Shown: positions 1 through 6,257 of the stretch, in pieces
Layout of the letters: each line of letters begins with the position of its first letter
Numbering within the stretch: the stretch's first letter is position 1
Source: SHLJ01 sp041618535
GTDB taxonomy: Bacteria > Bacteroidota > Bacteroidia > Flavobacteriales > Flavobacteriaceae
Length of the DNA: 7,584 nt
Assembly: GCA_041618535.1 (NCBI GenBank)
Contig: JBFKFP010000138.1
Coordinates: 1 to 7,584, forward strand
Direction of reading: 5' to 3'
Program-made: the position numbers and the translations under genes
The notes under the pieces: model-generated
Databases searched by the model: none
What the model saw: only the letters and a program-made list of their open reading frames with translations
Told to the model about the DNA's origin: nothing

Positions 1-322
1 CGGGATGATCATGCTGTACCTTGGCATTGAAATCGTTTTGAAATCGCAGGGCCTGTTTCATTTCCTCAACCCTTAGTCCATTGCCATATAACTGAGAGAG
101 GTTCAGGACAACGGCATGATCGATCTTAAATCGATTCATCCATTCAAGTTTTTCATTGAGGAAGAAACTGGAATCAGTTACCGGTCTCATCCAATCCTTC
201 TGAAGCATGAATTTACGATCTTTATCCACCCAAAAAATCCCCTTATCTTTCATAAACTTGGGAATTTCCTCCGGATAAGGAAGAAGGTGGGAATGACCGT
301 TAATACGAAGTTTACGCCTCAT
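1..322 (-). CDS. nbaD: 2-amino-3-carboxymuconate-6-semialdehyde (ACMS) decarboxylase, N-terminal part, cut by window edge
   Basis: This is the first 107 residues of an amidohydrolase-family decarboxylase that runs off the left edge; full family members are roughly 330 residues. It starts MRRKLRINGHSH, and the His-Ser-His at residues 10-12 matches the HxH metal-binding motif at the start of the ACMSD TIM barrel, which holds the catalytic zinc. The rest (for example VVLNLSQLYGNG at 71-82) reads like bacterial ACMSD. The enzyme converts ACMS to 2-aminomuconate semialdehyde in the cytosol and so keeps ACMS from cyclising to quinolinate. Its ATG at 322-320 directly follows the TAG stop of the 3-hydroxyanthranilate dioxygenase gene, which makes the ACMS that it consumes. 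There is no Shine-Dalgarno motif, so translational coupling is likely. The remaining zinc ligands lie outside the window and could not be checked. Identity rests on the N-terminus and the gene context. Confidence 0.9.
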   Translation of the reverse strand, partial: MRRKLRINGHSHLLPYPEEIPKFMKDKGIFWVDKDRKFMLQKDWMRPVTDSSFFLNEKLEWMNRFKIDHAVVLNLSQLYGNGLRVEEMKQALRFQNDFNAKVQHDHP

Positions 323-859
323 CTATTCTTCGATCTTTACTTTCTTCGGTGGCTGCATTACCGTACCGCAATTCGGACAACTCCTTTTATTTTCGTCGGA
401 ATAGTAATTGTCAAAGATCTTAGGCATGTCTGTTTCAATATTCTTTAGGGTGAAATCCTCTTCATATAACTTAGTGACACAGGACTCACAGAACCACATC
501 AAAGCATCTCTCATGCCCTTTGGCCGTTTATATTCTATAACCAGCCCCACTGTATTTGCACCTCGCTGAGGGGAGTGGGGTACCTTAGGCGGGAGCAGAT
601 AAATATCTCCTTCCCTGATGTGAACATCTTTTGGAGTTCCTTTATCGATGATCTTTAAAACAATATCTCCTTCAACCTGGTAAAAGAACTCCGGGGTTTC
701 GTTATAGTGGTAGTCTTTCCTGCTATTGGGACCACCAACAACCATTACGATGAAATCACTGTCTTTCCACACTACCTTGTTTCCAACCGGCGGTTTAAGC
801 AGATGCCTGTTTTCTTCAATCCAATCCTTAAAATTCAAAGGTGAAACTAATTTGCTCAT
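323..859 (-). CDS. nbaC: 3-hydroxyanthranilate 3,4-dioxygenase
   Basis: A 178-residue cupin dioxygenase that opens the ring of 3-hydroxyanthranilate with O2 to give ACMS. All active-site positions known from the Cupriavidus metallidurans enzyme can be found: iron ligands His51, Glu57 and His95, and substrate-binding Arg47, Arg99 and Glu109. A C-terminal rubredoxin-like site has two Cys-x2-Cys pairs, Cys124/Cys127 and Cys161/Cys164. This second iron site is typical of bacterial forms and absent from animal ones. The length fits the bacterial family. The ATG start is 27 nt after the SDR-like gene, and the TAG stop abuts the ACMS decarboxylase start with no gap. Intact metal and substrate residues suggest an active enzyme. 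I see little room for another assignment. Confidence 0.96.
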   Translation of the reverse strand: MSKLVSPLNFKDWIEENRHLLKPPVGNKVVWKDSDFIVMVVGGPNSRKDYHYNETPEFFYQVEGDIVLKIIDKGTPKDVHIREGDIYLLPPKVPHSPQRGANTVGLVIEYKRPKGMRDALMWFCESCVTKLYEEDFTLKNIETDMPKIFDNYYSDENKRSCPNCGTVMQPPKKVKIEE

Positions 860-886
860 GACGTTCAGTATCTAATTCTATTAAAA

Positions 887-1666
887 TTACAAAGATTTTG
901 TTCTACCTCCATCAACAGGGAGGTTAATTCCGTTGATGTAGGCTGCTTTTTCACTGGAGAGAAAAAGTATGGCTGCTGCTGTTTCCTCAGGTTTCGCGAA
1001 TCGCTGAGCAGGCGTGTAGTGCTTCATGATCTCGCTCATTTCCGTTTCGCTCTTATCTTCTTTTTCAGCTTTTATTTTTATTATCTCGTTTAGCCTTTCG
1101 GTTTCGGTAAACCCTGGAAGCACATTGTTGACGGTTATCCCAGAGGCACCTAGTTCAACCGAGAGGGTCTTGGCCCAGTTCGCTACGGCGTTCCTGATTG
1201 TATTGCTGACACCAAGCCCGGGTATGGGCTCTTTTACAGAAGTTGATATTACATTTATAATCCTGCCAAAGCCTGATTCCTTCATATAAGGAAGAAGGGC
1301 CTGGACCAACACATGATTGCAGATAAGATGCTGATTGAATGCTTTTCTGAATTCCTCTAATGTGGCATTCACAATTGGTCCGCTTCTCGGTCCGCCGGTA
1401 TTGTTAACAAGGATATGAAATCCCTTACCGGATCTTAGATAATCTGATATAGTTTGCTCCAGTTTGGCAGGCTCGAAAAAGTCGGCAACAAGGTAGTCAT
1501 GGCCTTTACCAGGAATTTCTTTAATCACATCCTTAAGGCGCTGTTCATCCCTTGCCAATAAGGTAATGGTAACACCTTCTTCAGCCAGCGCAATTGCAGT
1601 AGCTTTTCCAATTCCTTGTGTGCTTCCGCAGACCAGGGCGCGTTTATTTTCTAATCCGAGTTCCAT
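887..1666 (-). CDS. SDR-fold protein with non-canonical catalytic tetrad, in the kynurenine operon
   Basis: A 259-residue protein with a classical SDR Rossmann fold: nucleotide motif GSTQGIG at 14-20, Asp62 for adenine contact, an NNTGG stretch at 88-92, GRIINVIS at 134-141, the NNVLPG segment at 180-185 and a C-terminal PVDGG. The catalytic tetrad is altered. Ser141 is kept, but the Tyr expected 13 residues later is Ser154, the Lys four further on is Arg158, and the usual helix Asn aligns with His113. Such SNxxR proteins are often labelled 3-oxoacyl-ACP reductase (FabG) but belong, as I recall, to a poorly characterised BKR-like subgroup. The gene lies 3 nt after the semialdehyde dehydrogenase and 27 nt before the dioxygenase, so it probably serves tryptophan catabolism. 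Its substrate is unknown. I infer it acts on 2-aminomuconate or a downstream product; a regulatory or non-catalytic role is possible. Confidence 0.85.
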   Translation of the reverse strand: MELGLENKRALVCGSTQGIGKATAIALAEEGVTITLLARDEQRLKDVIKEIPGKGHDYLVADFFEPAKLEQTISDYLRSGKGFHILVNNTGGPRSGPIVNATLEEFRKAFNQHLICNHVLVQALLPYMKESGFGRIINVISTSVKEPIPGLGVSNTIRNAVANWAKTLSVELGASGITVNNVLPGFTETERLNEIIKIKAEKEDKSETEMSEIMKHYTPAQRFAKPEETAAAILFLSSEKAAYINGINLPVDGGRTKSL

Positions 1667-1669
1667 AGA

Positions 1670-3109
1670 TTAATATTTGATACAGACATTTTTTGGTTCA
1701 GTAAAGAAACGGAGCACTTCAAAACCTCCTTCACGGCCTACTCCGGAATTCTTCACCCCGCCAAAGGGTGTCCTCAAATCTCTGAGCATCCATGTGTTTA
1801 TCCAGACGATTCCCGAGTGTATGGCATGGCTCATCCGCATGGCTCGTTTCAGGTCATTGGTCCAGATGGTGGCAGATAATCCATAATCCACCTTATTTGA
1901 GATCTCCAGCACTTCTTCCTCGCTGCGGAAGGGCATGATAGTAACAACTGGTCCGAAGATCTCCTCGCGATTTGCCCGGCATTCGTCTGAACTTACCTCG
2001 ATAACCGTGGGTCTCATATAATAACCATCATCAAATCCCTTAACCTGGTAACGTTCTCCCCCGCACAGTACCGTCCCGCCTTCATCTTTAGCAATTTCAA
2101 CATAGTCGAGAACCTTTTCAAGATGATCTGCGGAGACCAGGGCTCCTATATCGACATGGTCGTCATTGGGATGGCCTATGCTAAGTTTATTTACACGATC
2201 TACAAAATCGGTTTTAAACCTATCGTAGATTTCCTCTTCCACAAAGATCCGGCTTCCACAAAGGCAGATCTGGCCCTGGTTCGAGAAGGAAGATTTTAAT
2301 GTTGTATCCAGCATCGAATCATAATCGCAATCGGCAAAGATGATATTTGGATTTTTCCCACCCAGTTCAAGGGATAGTTTTTTAAATAGGGGGGCAGCTG
2401 TTTTCGCTATTTTAGCCCCTGTCTGAGTTCCTCCGGTAAAGGAGATAGCCTTGATGTCTGGATGCTCTACAATGGCCTGGCCTGCACTTTGACCATAGCC
2501 ATGGACGATATTCAGTACCCCATCGGGCAACCCGGCCTCTTTGCAGAGTTCACCGAGCATAAATGCCGTAAGAGGTGTTATCTCGCTGGGTTTCGCTACA
2601 ACGCAGTTACCTGCAGCAATTGCCGGCGCTATTTTCCATGTAAATAGATAAAGCGGGAGGTTCCAGGGAGAAATACATCCTACCACTCCAAGCGGCTGAC
2701 GAAGGGTATAATTGATGGCGTCCTGACCAACGGTTTCATGGCTTTCGCTTGAGAATTGTGTGATAGCATGGGCAAAAAACCTGAAGTTCTGGGAGGCTCT
2801 TGGGATGTCGATCCGCTTAGCCAATTTCGCCGGTTTCCCATTATCCTCACTTTCTGCCTCCCCGAGCCTTTCCAAATTAGCCTCGATTAGCTCGGCTATT
2901 TTAAGGAGAATTTTACTTCGTTCTTCCACAGCTGTTGTAGACCATGCAGGGAAGGCCGTTTTGGCAGCTATGCAGGCCACTTCAACGTCCTCTTTCCCGG
3001 AATCCGGAATCTTACCATAGATCTCACCATCAGCAGGACAATAATTATCAATCCATTTGTCCCTTATGGGATCTACAAATTGCCCGTTTATGAAATTTTT
3101 AATGATCAT
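1670..3109 (-). CDS. amnC: 2-aminomuconate-6-semialdehyde dehydrogenase (aldehyde dehydrogenase family)
   Basis: A 479-residue NAD-dependent aldehyde dehydrogenase. Catalytic residues are visible: Asn150 in SPWNLP, the general base Glu248 in LELGGKNP, and nucleophile Cys282 in NQGQICLCGSR. The EEIFGPVV and PFGGVKNSGVGREGG segments are typical of the superfamily. The DIPRA..NFRFFA stretch at 101-113 and the CLC around the nucleophile fit the hydroxymuconic/aminomuconic semialdehyde dehydrogenase branch; Arg104 may contact the substrate carboxylate. The enzyme oxidises 2-aminomuconate semialdehyde to 2-aminomuconate and competes with its cyclisation to picolinate. The ATG overlaps the stop of the RidA-type gene by 4 nt (ATGA), and the SDR-like gene follows after 3 nt. 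By sequence alone 2-hydroxymuconic semialdehyde could be the substrate; the operon context decides for the amino compound. Confidence 0.93.
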   Translation of the reverse strand: MIIKNFINGQFVDPIRDKWIDNYCPADGEIYGKIPDSGKEDVEVACIAAKTAFPAWSTTAVEERSKILLKIAELIEANLERLGEAESEDNGKPAKLAKRIDIPRASQNFRFFAHAITQFSSESHETVGQDAINYTLRQPLGVVGCISPWNLPLYLFTWKIAPAIAAGNCVVAKPSEITPLTAFMLGELCKEAGLPDGVLNIVHGYGQSAGQAIVEHPDIKAISFTGGTQTGAKIAKTAAPLFKKLSLELGGKNPNIIFADCDYDSMLDTTLKSSFSNQGQICLCGSRIFVEEEIYDRFKTDFVDRVNKLSIGHPNDDHVDIGALVSADHLEKVLDYVEIAKDEGGTVLCGGERYQVKGFDDGYYMRPTVIEVSSDECRANREEIFGPVVTIMPFRSEEEVLEISNKVDYGLSATIWTNDLKRAMRMSHAIHSGIVWINTWMLRDLRTPFGGVKNSGVGREGGFEVLRFFTEPKNVCIKY

Positions 3110-3510
3110 TTCTGTTTTTTATATGCCATTACCTTGATCTCTACAACCAGGTCGGGATGTGGCAATTGATGAACCGCAACCGTTGTGCGGGCCGGACCTG
3201 TTTCAGCATCAAAGAATTCTGCATAGGCTTTGTTATAACCGGCAAAATCGTTCATGTTCACCAAAAAGGAGGTAACATCAACAACATCTTTAAGAGACGC
3301 GCCCTCCTGTTTAAGATTGCGTTCGATATTTCTTAATACCTCACGGGTCTGGACCTCGATATCCAGGCGCTTGGTGCCCATCTCATCAATCCTTTCAGCA
3401 CCAGCAATGGTATTATCAGCTCTTCTTGAGCTGGTTCCCGATACAAAGATAAAATCACCAACGCGTTTGGTATGAGGGTATGCTCCCCTTGGTTTTACTT
3501 TTTTTGTCAT
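3106..3510 (-). CDS. amnD: RidA-family protein, probable 2-aminomuconate deaminase
   Basis: A 134-residue protein of the RidA/YjgF/UK114 family. The VGDFIFVSGTSSRR N-terminal strand and the C-terminal GPARTTVAV plus LPHPDLVVEI motifs place it there. Arg108 is the conserved carboxylate-binding Arg, and Glu124 is the late conserved acid. The family works as trimers that hydrolyse enamines and imines. Close relatives in aminophenol and nitrobenzoate degradation (AmnD, NbaF) convert 2-aminomuconate to 4-oxalocrotonate with release of ammonia. That role fits here because the gene lies 12 nt after kmo and overlaps the aminomuconate-semialdehyde dehydrogenase gene by 4 nt. General RidA proteins that clear 2-aminoacrylate are very similar, so the substrate comes from context. 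KynU and KMO do not produce 2-aminoacrylate, which makes the housekeeping explanation weaker. Confidence 0.88.
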   Translation of the reverse strand: MTKKVKPRGAYPHTKRVGDFIFVSGTSSRRADNTIAGAERIDEMGTKRLDIEVQTREVLRNIERNLKQEGASLKDVVDVTSFLVNMNDFAGYNKAYAEFFDAETGPARTTVAVHQLPHPDLVVEIKVMAYKKQK

Positions 3511-3522
3511 TTTAAAGATATT

Positions 3523-4923
3523 TTAATGGCGCATCGTCTTAGCAATCCTGTCCTCTTCAAGGATCTCAAGGGTTTCTTCGTTTATTTTCTCGAGGATCTC
3601 TCTCAGATCATCATGGTAATCGATTTCCCGATCGGCTATCATATTGAGGATAGCTTTATCCTGAGCACGACCGCGTATCATGGCATCGCGGTACCCGATA
3701 TTTTCATTAAAGGTCACCAATGAATATTTGGAGCTGTATTCCTGCGGGAACCGACTTTCGAGGGCCATCTCCAATTTACGCTTTTCCTGGAAAATAGGGT
3801 TGGCTACATGATCCCGCATTTCATAAAAATTGTCGATGGCAAGATCGGCTATGGCATCTGTATCGGGTTTTCGCTTTTTCTCGTAAGCCTTAAACACAGC
3901 CTCCCAATCTCCTTCATGCGCGTCTATGCATTTATCAAGTTCAACCACATCTTCAAACGAGGCATTCATGCCCTGCCCATAGAAAGGAACAATAGCGTGA
4001 GCGGCATCTCCAATCAGCAGGCTGTTACCCCTGAAATGCCATGGAGAGCATTTGACCGTCCCCAATGGTGCGGTTGGGTTTTCATTGAAATCGGTTTCAA
4101 GATCCGGCATTAGTTCAAAGGCGTCTGGAAATTCCGATTTAAAAAATTCCTTTATCGAATCAACATCCTTCAGCATCTTAAAATTGTACTTCCCTTCCTC
4201 GTACGACAGAAATAAGGTTACCGTGAAGCTGCCGTCCAGGTTGGGCAGGGCAATAATCATATAATCGCCTCTTGGCCAGATATGAAGTGCATTCTTATAG
4301 GTTTTAAAACCCCCATCCTTATCTGCCGGGATGGTAAGTTCCTTATAGCCATGACTCAGAAAATCCTGTGAAAAGCTGAAGAGGAATTTCTTGGCGAGGA
4401 AATAGCTCTTCCGAAGAGCCGACCCAGCGCCGTCTGCCCCGAAAATCACATCGGATTTCAATTCTATTTCCCTCTTGGTTTCATAGCAATAGAAGGAAGC
4501 CTTGCAATGCTCAAAATCAACATGGGTACATTTTTTATTGAACTCCATCTCTACATTTTCCAGTTTTTCGGCCTCATCCATCAATAATGCAGTTAGAAGT
4601 CCTCTTGAGATCGAATTGATATATTCATGCTTCCTGCCACTGTAATCAGACAACTTGGTCTGACCATCCCGGTCATGCAACATTCGGCCGTTCATCGGAA
4701 TGCACAATGGAAGAACCTTATCTTCTAGCCCAACCAGTTTCATGGCCTTCAATCCCCGATCTGAAAAAGCAAGGTTTATAGAGCGCCCCGCACTTATATC
4801 TACTTTTCGCAGGTCGGGTCGTTTTTCCATGACCTTTACCCTGTAGCCACGCTGTCCCAACCTCAGGGCCAGTAATGATCCACAAAGGCCGGCTCCAATG
4901 ATTAACACTTCATTTTTAGCCAT
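3523..4923 (-). CDS. kmo: Kynurenine 3-monooxygenase (FAD-dependent)
   Basis: A 466-residue class A flavoprotein hydroxylase that adds a 3-hydroxyl to L-kynurenine using NADPH and O2. FAD-binding motifs are present in order: GAGLCG at 10-15 with acidic Glu33 for the ribose, the GADG motif around 162-165 (Asp164-Gly165), and GDAAH at 305-309 followed by PFYGQGMN at 313-320. Arg80 and Tyr94 have the same 14-residue spacing and flanking residues (GRMLHD, SDY) as human KMO Arg85 and Tyr99, which hold the kynurenine carboxylate. The C-terminus is charged with no membrane segment, so unlike the mitochondrial enzyme this one should be soluble, as in Pseudomonas. Its ATG overlaps the kynU stop by 8 nt, and the RidA-type gene follows after 12 nt. 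Confidence 0.96.
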   Translation of the reverse strand: MAKNEVLIIGAGLCGSLLALRLGQRGYRVKVMEKRPDLRKVDISAGRSINLAFSDRGLKAMKLVGLEDKVLPLCIPMNGRMLHDRDGQTKLSDYSGRKHEYINSISRGLLTALLMDEAEKLENVEMEFNKKCTHVDFEHCKASFYCYETKREIELKSDVIFGADGAGSALRKSYFLAKKFLFSFSQDFLSHGYKELTIPADKDGGFKTYKNALHIWPRGDYMIIALPNLDGSFTVTLFLSYEEGKYNFKMLKDVDSIKEFFKSEFPDAFELMPDLETDFNENPTAPLGTVKCSPWHFRGNSLLIGDAAHAIVPFYGQGMNASFEDVVELDKCIDAHEGDWEAVFKAYEKKRKPDTDAIADLAIDNFYEMRDHVANPIFQEKRKLEMALESRFPQEYSSKYSLVTFNENIGYRDAMIRGRAQDKAILNMIADREIDYHDDLREILEKINEETLEILEEDRIAKTMRH

Positions 4924-6187
4924 TTAAAATAACTTTTAATTTTTCCACCATATGGTAAACCTCGGTATATGTGTTGTAAAGGGGCACGGGTGCACACCTG
5001 ACGACATCCGGTTCTCGCCAGTCGCAGATCACGCCTGCATCACCCAGTTTGTTGTAAACCGACTTGTCTGCATTCAAAACCTGAATAGAGAGCTGGCAAC
5101 CGCGTTCTTCAGGATTGGACGGACTTATTAAGCGAACCAGGTTCTCCCCGAGATCTCTTACCAGGAATTCCATATAAGACGTCAGATTCTTTGACTTCAC
5201 GATAAGGTTATCCATTCCAGCTTCGGCAAAAATGTCAAGGGATGCCCTGATGGCCGCCATAGAAAGGATGGGAGGATTGCTGAGTTGCCATCCCTCGGCA
5301 CCGGGAATCACATCAAATTCGTCTCTCATCCTGAAACGGGTTTTTTTATTATGGCTCCACCATCCGGTAAATCGGTTTAGCTCAGGCCTGTTGGCATGTC
5401 GCTCATGAACAAAGCATCCTGCCAGGCTTCCCGGCCCGGAATTCAGGTATTTATAGGAACACCAGACAGCGAAATCTGCACCCGACTCATGAAGTTTCAG
5501 ATCCACATTTCCGGCACCATGAGCACAGTCGAAACCAACCATACAACCATATCGATGAGCCAGATCAGCAATTCTCTTCAAATTGAAAAACTGACCGGTA
5601 TAATAATTCACCCCGCCTATCATCACCAAGGCTATTTCGTCGCCATGAGATTTGAGCAAGGCTTCAAGATCGTCATAGCGGAGTAATTCCTCGCCTTTTC
5701 GCGGTTTCCATACGAGCAGTCCTTTCTTGTCATCGAAACCATGATGTCTTAACTGTGACTCTACCGCATACTTATCGGAAGGAAAGGCATCATTTTCGAT
5801 CAATATTTTATAACGTTTTCGGGTTGGCTTGTAGAAAGAGACCATCATAAAATGAAGATTGGCCGTAAGTGTATTCATAACGACCACTTCAATGGGCTTG
5901 GCACCAACTATCTCCGCCATTTTCGGACTGAGGTATTCATGATATGGCAACCACGGATTCTTTGCATGCAAATGGCCTTCAACCCCAAGCTCTGCCCAGT
6001 CATCCAATTCCTGTTCAACGTATGATCTGGTAATCCTGGGCTGTAAACCAAGGGAATTTCCGCAGAAGTATATCAGTTCTTTGCCACTACTGTCTTTTGG
6101 GATGTGAAATTTCTTCCGAAAGGGAGCTAATTCATCTTTTTTATCAAGGGATTCGGCAAATGCAAGTCCAAGCTGAAATTCTGGCAC
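4916..6187 (-). CDS. kynU: Kynureninase (PLP-dependent), GTG start
   Basis: A 423-residue fold-type I PLP enzyme that cleaves 3-hydroxykynurenine (and kynurenine) to 3-hydroxyanthranilate (or anthranilate) plus L-alanine. Visible motifs are YFCGNSLGLQP at 40-50, the PLP-stacking Phe135 in NDAFPSD, Asp220 and His223 in FDCAHGAGN, the Schiff-base Lys246 in CSYKYLNSGPGS, and GWWSH. Length matches the family. The start is GTG at 6187-6185. Reading upstream in frame there is no ATG before a TAA at 6217-6215, and the first internal Met (residue 90) is far too late, so GTG is the best choice. No Shine-Dalgarno is seen; an A5 run lies about 9 nt upstream. It is the first gene of the operon and its 3' end overlaps kmo by 8 nt, so the two are probably translationally coupled. 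Confidence 0.95.
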   Translation of the reverse strand: MPEFQLGLAFAESLDKKDELAPFRKKFHIPKDSSGKELIYFCGNSLGLQPRITRSYVEQELDDWAELGVEGHLHAKNPWLPYHEYLSPKMAEIVGAKPIEVVVMNTLTANLHFMMVSFYKPTRKRYKILIENDAFPSDKYAVESQLRHHGFDDKKGLLVWKPRKGEELLRYDDLEALLKSHGDEIALVMIGGVNYYTGQFFNLKRIADLAHRYGCMVGFDCAHGAGNVDLKLHESGADFAVWCSYKYLNSGPGSLAGCFVHERHANRPELNRFTGWWSHNKKTRFRMRDEFDVIPGAEGWQLSNPPILSMAAIRASLDIFAEAGMDNLIVKSKNLTSYMEFLVRDLGENLVRLISPSNPEERGCQLSIQVLNADKSVYNKLGDAGVICDWREPDVVRCAPVPLYNTYTEVYHMVEKLKVILNG

Positions 6188-6202
6188 CGTCAGTGTTTTT
6201 GA

Positions 6203-6241
6203 TGGATACCAAAGTTAAGAATTTTTAAGCAAGATAGACAG
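6203..6241 (-). promoter_or_regulatory. Candidate Bacteroidota promoter of the kynurenine operon
   Basis: On the minus strand an exact TAnnTTTG box, TAACTTTG, spans 6217-6210. Its 3' end is 22 nt before the kynU GTG codon, so a start site some 6-7 nt downstream would leave a leader of about 15 nt. The -33 element is poor: only CTG at 6241-6239 with a 21-nt spacer. This weak element could mean the promoter needs an activator, which is inference. A direct repeat CTTAA spaced 10 bp (6229-6225 and 6219-6215) overlaps the core and might be an operator half-site pair, but it is short and AT-rich. The box lies in the 70-nt gap between the lipoprotein gene and kynU. Confidence 0.5.
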
Positions 6242-6257
6242 TTGTCAGACCTTGACT

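Noticed and set aside
116..448. Plus-strand open frame of 110 codons across the decarboxylase/dioxygenase junction
   Set aside because: It is antisense to two well-identified genes and has no recognisable domain.
323..859. Operon role in NAD synthesis through quinolinate
   Set aside because: ACMS decarboxylase and aminomuconate-semialdehyde dehydrogenase genes in the same operon divert the intermediate away from quinolinate.
887..1666. Calling the SDR-like protein a 3-oxoacyl-ACP reductase (FabG)
   Set aside because: The Tyr and Lys needed for FabG chemistry are replaced, and there are no fatty-acid genes nearby.
1670..3109. Calling the aldehyde dehydrogenase a betaine-aldehyde or general dehydrogenase
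   Set aside because: The DIPRA and CLC features and the placement among the other kynurenine-pathway genes fit the muconic-semialdehyde branch better.
3808..4113. Plus-strand open frames opposite kmo, and similar ones opposite the SDR-like, dehydrogenase and kynU genes
   Set aside because: All lie antisense to genes with intact catalytic motifs and show low-complexity or domain-free products.
6244..6256. Inverted repeat GTCA-N5-TGAC between the lipoprotein gene and kynU
   Set aside because: The arms are only 4 bp and do not extend, and no T-tract follows, so it is not a convincing terminator. As an operator it is too short to separate from chance.
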